Below, one piece after another: positions 61,113 to 64,000 of a DNA stretch of 64,000 nucleotides. The first letter of the stretch is position 1, and each line of letters begins with the position of its first letter. The notes under the pieces are model-generated. The model did no database searches, was not told the DNA's origin, and saw only the letters and a list, made by a program, of their open reading frames with translations. The position numbers and the translations under genes are program-made. The stretch is taken from contig NZ_CP035492.1 of assembly GCF_004135365.1 (NCBI RefSeq), positions 992,001 through 1,056,000 of the forward strand, written 5' to 3'. Source of the DNA: Paenibacillus protaetiae (GTDB lineage Bacteria > Bacillota > Bacilli > Paenibacillales > Paenibacillaceae).

Positions 61113-63017
61113 ATGATAATTGTTAACTTACAGCAAGTTCAAAAATATAACGCCGCCAATCTCGTATTGGATGGCGTAACCTTCCAGCTGCAAGCCGGCG
61201 AGAAGGTAGCCCTTATCGGCCGCAACGGAAGCGGAAAGTCAACGCTGCTACAGCTGTTATCTGGGGCTGAGACCGCTGACAGCGGTTCAGTCTCCATCAA
61301 GAAAGATTTGCATATCGGATATTTGCCGCAAATTCCATCGCAATATGAGCATATGACCGTGTATGAAGTGCTTGCATCCGGCTTTCTGGAGCTGACGGGC
61401 TTGAAACAGCAAATGGCGGAGCTGGAATATGACATGGCAAGCAGCGATACATCCGGTCATGCCCGTGATCTGGATCGTTTGCTTACAAGCTACACCTCCG
61501 TGCAGGAGAACTTCGAACGGCTTGGCGGTTATGAAATGGATGCGTCCATTGATCAGGTGGCAAACGGGCTGCAAATTGACCGCAGCCGTGACAGCGGCCT
61601 ATTCTCCAGCTTGTCAGGCGGAGAAAAGACACGTGTTGTCCTTGCATCACAGCTTGTAGCTCGACCCGAATTGCTGCTTCTGGACGAACCAACCAATCAT
61701 TTGGATTTAAAAGGGATCGAGTGGCTGGAGCAGTATTTGCGGCGTTATGACGGGGCATGTGTCATCGTATCGCATGACCGGCAATTTCTGGACGCAGTGG
61801 TCACGAAGTTGATTGAGCTTGAGGAGGGAGAATCCTGTACGTACCCGACGAACTACAGCGGTTATATGCTGGAGAAGGAACAGCGGCTGCTGCAGCAGTT
61901 TGATTTATACCAGGAACAGCAAAAAAAGATAAAAAAGATGAAAGAAACGATTCGCCAGCTTGAAGAATGGGGCAAAATCGGCGGTAACGATAAGTTTTTC
62001 AAACGAGCTGCCTCTATTCGAAAAGCGCTGTCGAAAATAGACATGGTGAAACGTCCGGTGCTGGAACAAAAAAACGCTGATTTTTCCGTTTCGATGCTGG
62101 ATCGCTCGGGCAAAAGAGTGATTTCGTTTGAGCAGCTGACCAAACGGTTTGGAAACCGGCTAATTGTAGAGCAAGCGGAGGGCAGCCTTCTGTTTGGAGA
62201 TAAAATTGCATTGGTTGGAGGTAACGGTACAGGTAAAACGACTTTCCTTCATCTGTTAAGAGGCGCATTAGCTCCGGATGAAGGGCTAATTACGCAAGGC
62301 TCCCGGCTAGTTATCGGTTATTTGGCCCAGCAAGAGCCTGTTCCTAATGAAAAACAGTCGGTTCTGGATTATTTCCGTACAGAAGAAGCATTGGAGGAAG
62401 GGGAAGCCCGCCGCGAGCTGGCCCGTTACTTGTTTTACGGGACTCATGTATTTAAACCGCTGCAGTCGCTCTCCGGCGGCGAATGGACCCGGCTGCGTCT
62501 AGCGATGCTCATGCGAAAAAAACCTAATCTGCTGCTGTTGGACGAACCAACGAACCATCTCGATATCGCTTCACGCGAAGCGTTGGAAGAAGCGCTCGAA
62601 GATTTTCCGGGAACGGTGTTCGCCATCTCGCATGACCGGTATTTTATTAACCGGCTGGCGAAGCAGATCTGGGAAATCGAAAATGCGCGTTTACTTTGTT
62701 TTTCCGGTCATTACGAGGATTACAAGGCAAAGCGGGATCAGTTAAGAAGCCATAAGCCCGGTGAACTGCATAAGCAGCCGGGCAAGAAATTTGAACAGCC
62801 GAGTAAAGGGAAAGAGAAGGATAGGACCCAAAGCAGTGAACAGCTGCTGAAGCATATCACTGCCATCGAAGCAGACTTGGCTAGATTAGATTCGGAAATA
62901 GCCCGGCTGTCCGATTCGGCGGAACTAAAGGAGCTGGCAGCGAAATGGGAAGAAAGAGAAGCGCTTCAAATCAAGCTGGATGAACGGACCGAGCAATGGT
63001 TGAAGCTTAGCGAATAA
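61113..63017 (+). CDS. ABC-F family ATPase (probable ribosome-protection type)
   Basis: 634 residues, two ATPase domains and no membrane segment. Walker A motifs GRNGSGKST (about residue 36) and GGNGTGKTT (about 370), signatures LSGGEKTR and LSGGEWTR, and LLLDEPTNHLD twice. The linker after the first domain (about 240-320) is basic and helical, as in ABC-F proteins; the C-terminus is a charged coiled coil (about 555-634). It is not close to Lsa; the subfamily is not certain. Resistance (Vga/Msr/VmlR-like) or a housekeeping translation factor are options, and the attenuator leader favours resistance. ATG 61113 follows GCAGGAGG. Confidence 0.85.
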   Translation: MIIVNLQQVQKYNAANLVLDGVTFQLQAGEKVALIGRNGSGKSTLLQLLSGAETADSGSVSIKKDLHIGYLPQIPSQYEHMTVYEVLASGFLELTGLKQQMAELEYDMASSDTSGHARDLDRLLTSYTSVQENFERLGGYEMDASIDQVANGLQIDRSRDSGLFSSLSGGEKTRVVLASQLVARPELLLLDEPTNHLDLKGIEWLEQYLRRYDGACVIVSHDRQFLDAVVTKLIELEEGESCTYPTNYSGYMLEKEQRLLQQFDLYQEQQKKIKKMKETIRQLEEWGKIGGNDKFFKRAASIRKALSKIDMVKRPVLEQKNADFSVSMLDRSGKRVISFEQLTKRFGNRLIVEQAEGSLLFGDKIALVGGNGTGKTTFLHLLRGALAPDEGLITQGSRLVIGYLAQQEPVPNEKQSVLDYFRTEEALEEGEARRELARYLFYGTHVFKPLQSLSGGEWTRLRLAMLMRKKPNLLLLDEPTNHLDIASREALEEALEDFPGTVFAISHDRYFINRLAKQIWEIENARLLCFSGHYEDYKAKRDQLRSHKPGELHKQPGKKFEQPSKGKEKDRTQSSEQLLKHITAIEADLARLDSEIARLSDSAELKELAAKWEEREALQIKLDERTEQWLKLSE

Positions 63018-63111
63018 GACCAAACGATACCAGACATGAAAGTTTGGGTTGGGTTGCACAACAAGCATAACCGTTCCTGCTCGCGCTCACGCTCGAAAAG
63101 AGTTCTCACTT

Positions 63112-63153
63112 ACAAACACCGGCTATTGGAAAGATCCAATAGCCGGTGTTTGT
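63112..63153 (+). terminator. terminator of the second ABC-F gene
   Basis: ACAAACACCGGCTATTGGA (63112-63130) pairs perfectly with the arm 63135-63153 around AAGA, followed by TTATTT. Confidence 0.93.
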
Positions 63154-63182
63154 TTATTTGCCGCGTGATAGAGGAAAAAGCT

Positions 63183-63203
63183 TAATCGTAATGTTGACGA
63201 TTA
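63183..63203. promoter_or_regulatory. Zur box 1
   Basis: TAATCGTAAT-G-TTGACGATTA: a 21-bp near-palindrome close to the Bacillus Zur consensus (AAATCGTAATnATTACGATTT). It overlaps the -35 box of the promoter at 63194-63222. Confidence 0.85.
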
Positions 63204-63222
63204 AGAGAAGTTCTGTTATTGT
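63194..63222 (+). promoter_or_regulatory. Zur-controlled promoter
   Basis: TTGACG (63194-63199), 17 bp and TATTGT (63217-63222), flanked by Zur boxes 1 and 2. Confidence 0.65.
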
Positions 63223-63228
63223 ATACAC

Positions 63229-63249
63229 TAATCGTAATAGTTACGAATA
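63229..63249. promoter_or_regulatory. Zur box 2
   Basis: TAATCGTAAT-A-GTTACGAATA, just downstream of the -10 box, where bound repressor would block transcription start. Confidence 0.87.
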
Positions 63250-63283
63250 AAAAGGCTATAGCATAAAAGAGAGGGGGAGCCAA

Positions 63284-63298
63284 ATGCACGGCCAATAG
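63284..63298 (+). other. four-codon minimal ORF in the zinc leader
   Basis: ATG CAC GGC CAA TAG directly after GAGAGGGGGAG, a very strong ribosome site. Next comes a perfect 10-bp hairpin, AAGTTCAATC-CATAC-GATTGAACTT (63306-63330). It may be a leader minigene or the stub of a deleted gene (znuA or znuC would be expected here). Confidence 0.5.
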
Positions 63299-63343
63299 GC
63301 AAAACAAGTTCAATCCATACGATTGAACTTTATTATCGCCACC

Positions 63344-63364
63344 TAATCGTAATGGTTACTATTT
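63344..63364. promoter_or_regulatory. Zur box 3
   Basis: TAATCGTAAT-G-GTTACTATTT, the third copy, with a perfect left half-site and a weaker right half. It lies about 68 bp before the permease start and may guard a second promoter. Confidence 0.8.
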
Positions 63365-63431
63365 ATTCGAAAGCCTTTTATCCGAGGAAAGGGATACGGG
63401 CTTACATCTTGGATGGGAAAGGAGGCTAGAC

Positions 63432-64000
63432 ATGGAGATGCTGCAATACGATTTTATGCGCAGAGCGATGCTCGCGGGCAGTATGATCGCGCTGATCGCA
63501 TCGGTACTCGGCGTCTATCTGCTGCTCAGAAGGCAGGCTATGGTAGCCGACATGCTGTCGCATGTATCGCTGGCTGGTGTCGCCCTTGGCGCTTATCTAC
63601 AGCTGAATCCGTCAATCACCGGTTTTGCAGTTGCCATAATCGGGGCGGCAGCTGTTGAATACGTGCGCAGGGTGTACAAAAGCTTCAGCGAGCTGTCCGT
63701 GGCGATCATTATGGTCGGCGGATTATCGCTGGCTATGATCATGATTGCCATGAACAAAAGCGTGAACATGAACTTATCGTCTTATTTGTTTGGCTCGGTT
63801 GTAGCCGTTGGCCGGACGGATCTGCTGGAGCTGTTTATTTCGGCAATGATTGGCGCCATCTTTTGTTTGGTGTTCCGGAGATCCCTTTACTTAATTGCGT
63901 TTGATGAGGATATCGCCAAAGCCAGCGGCGTGCAGGTGGCGCGGGTTTCGCTCGGATTCAGTGTCGTAACCGGCATGATTGTCGCTTCTGCCATGCCAAT
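63432..64000 (+). CDS. znuB: zinc ABC transporter permease (ZnuB/AdcB), cut by the window end
   Basis: The frame from ATG 63432 is open to the end of the window (189 residues seen of about 270). ABC-3 family permease features: GSMIALIASVLGVYLLLRRQAMVADMLSHVSLAGVALGAYL, then SYLFGSVVAVGRTDL and FDEDIAKASGVQV. At least five membrane segments are visible. AAAGGAGG lies 7 nt upstream. Three Zur boxes upstream show zinc control and support zinc (not Mn or Fe) as substrate. The ATPase and binding-protein genes are not upstream, where they are often found, and may lie beyond the window. Confidence 0.92.
   Translation, partial: MEMLQYDFMRRAMLAGSMIALIASVLGVYLLLRRQAMVADMLSHVSLAGVALGAYLQLNPSITGFAVAIIGAAAVEYVRRVYKSFSELSVAIIMVGGLSLAMIMIAMNKSVNMNLSSYLFGSVVAVGRTDLLELFISAMIGAIFCLVFRRSLYLIAFDEDIAKASGVQVARVSLGFSVVTGMIVASAMP

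Noticed and set aside
1-64000. rRNA, tRNA, CRISPR arrays, insertion sequences
   Set aside because: No cloverleaf-like, CCA-ending or rRNA-like segment, no regularly spaced repeats and no transposase motif were seen on reading both strands.

Overview
The window looks like a stretch of chromosome from a spore-forming, moderately GC-rich Bacillales bacterium, most likely Paenibacillus or a close relative (inference; no rRNA gene is present to test it). Support comes from strong GGAGG-type ribosome binding sites with frequent TTG/GTG starts, sigma-A promoters, many intrinsic terminators, a T-box leader, an LtaS-type lipoteichoic acid synthase, a YheC/YheD spore-coat-type gene, a Bacillus-like GntR operator and Zur boxes. 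I see no rRNA, tRNA, CRISPR array, insertion sequence or prophage. One tyrosine recombinase gene stands alone.

Layout. 0-9.5 kb: tail of an unknown gene, a frameshifted YkuE-like phosphoesterase, a DUF3886 protein, uracil permease, a YfcE-type phosphodiesterase, a DCC protein, an L,D-transpeptidase, a frameshifted YheC/YheD gene, an SDR, an LtaS-family enzyme and manganese pyrophosphatase. 9.5-19.5 kb: an MFS exporter, a tyrosine recombinase, a Cys-to-Ser isochorismatase homologue, the gluconate operon gntR-gntP-gntK with its operator, an M42 peptidase and an aldehyde dehydrogenase. 19.5-31.5 kb: an Asp/Glu racemase-like protein, a radical SAM/SPASM protein, a GlcP-like symporter coupled to a 2-hydroxyacid dehydrogenase and a Gfo/Idh/MocA enzyme, a tandem-repeat microprotein, pdxK, a Cys-rich CWC protein, a 3-hydroxyacyl-CoA dehydrogenase/TetR pair with a clear promoter-operator, a DHA2 exporter and a second 2-hydroxyacid dehydrogenase.

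31.5-49 kb: an OsmC-MFS-flavin monooxygenase operon (probably organosulfur use), a CE7 esterase, a T-box leader driving an archaeal/fungal-type aspartate-semialdehyde dehydrogenase, a stand-alone GAPDH, a DUF1284 protein, an AlkX/YcaQ-type winged-helix protein, an Lsa-like antibiotic-resistance ABC-F behind an attenuator leader, a GH105 hydrolase divergent from an AraC regulator, a glycine-oxidase-like flavoenzyme and a CPA1 Na+/H+ antiporter. 48-64 kb: a polar amino acid (perhaps cystine) ABC importer with OsmC, a TetR/DrrAB-type efflux locus, a decayed MFS gene, a two-component system coupled to a lipoprotein, a monooxygenase-fold protein, a nucleotidyltransferase-like protein, a GNAT remnant, a second ABC-F behind an attenuator with a leader peptide, and a Zur-controlled zinc permease cut by the window end.

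The most interesting material is regulatory RNA: two unrelated ABC-F genes, 20 kb apart, each with its own sigma-A promoter and a long leader containing two terminator hairpins, plus the T-box on an unusual asd. Four genes are broken. Two have single-base frameshifts, one of them in a homopolymer. Two have lost their central part.
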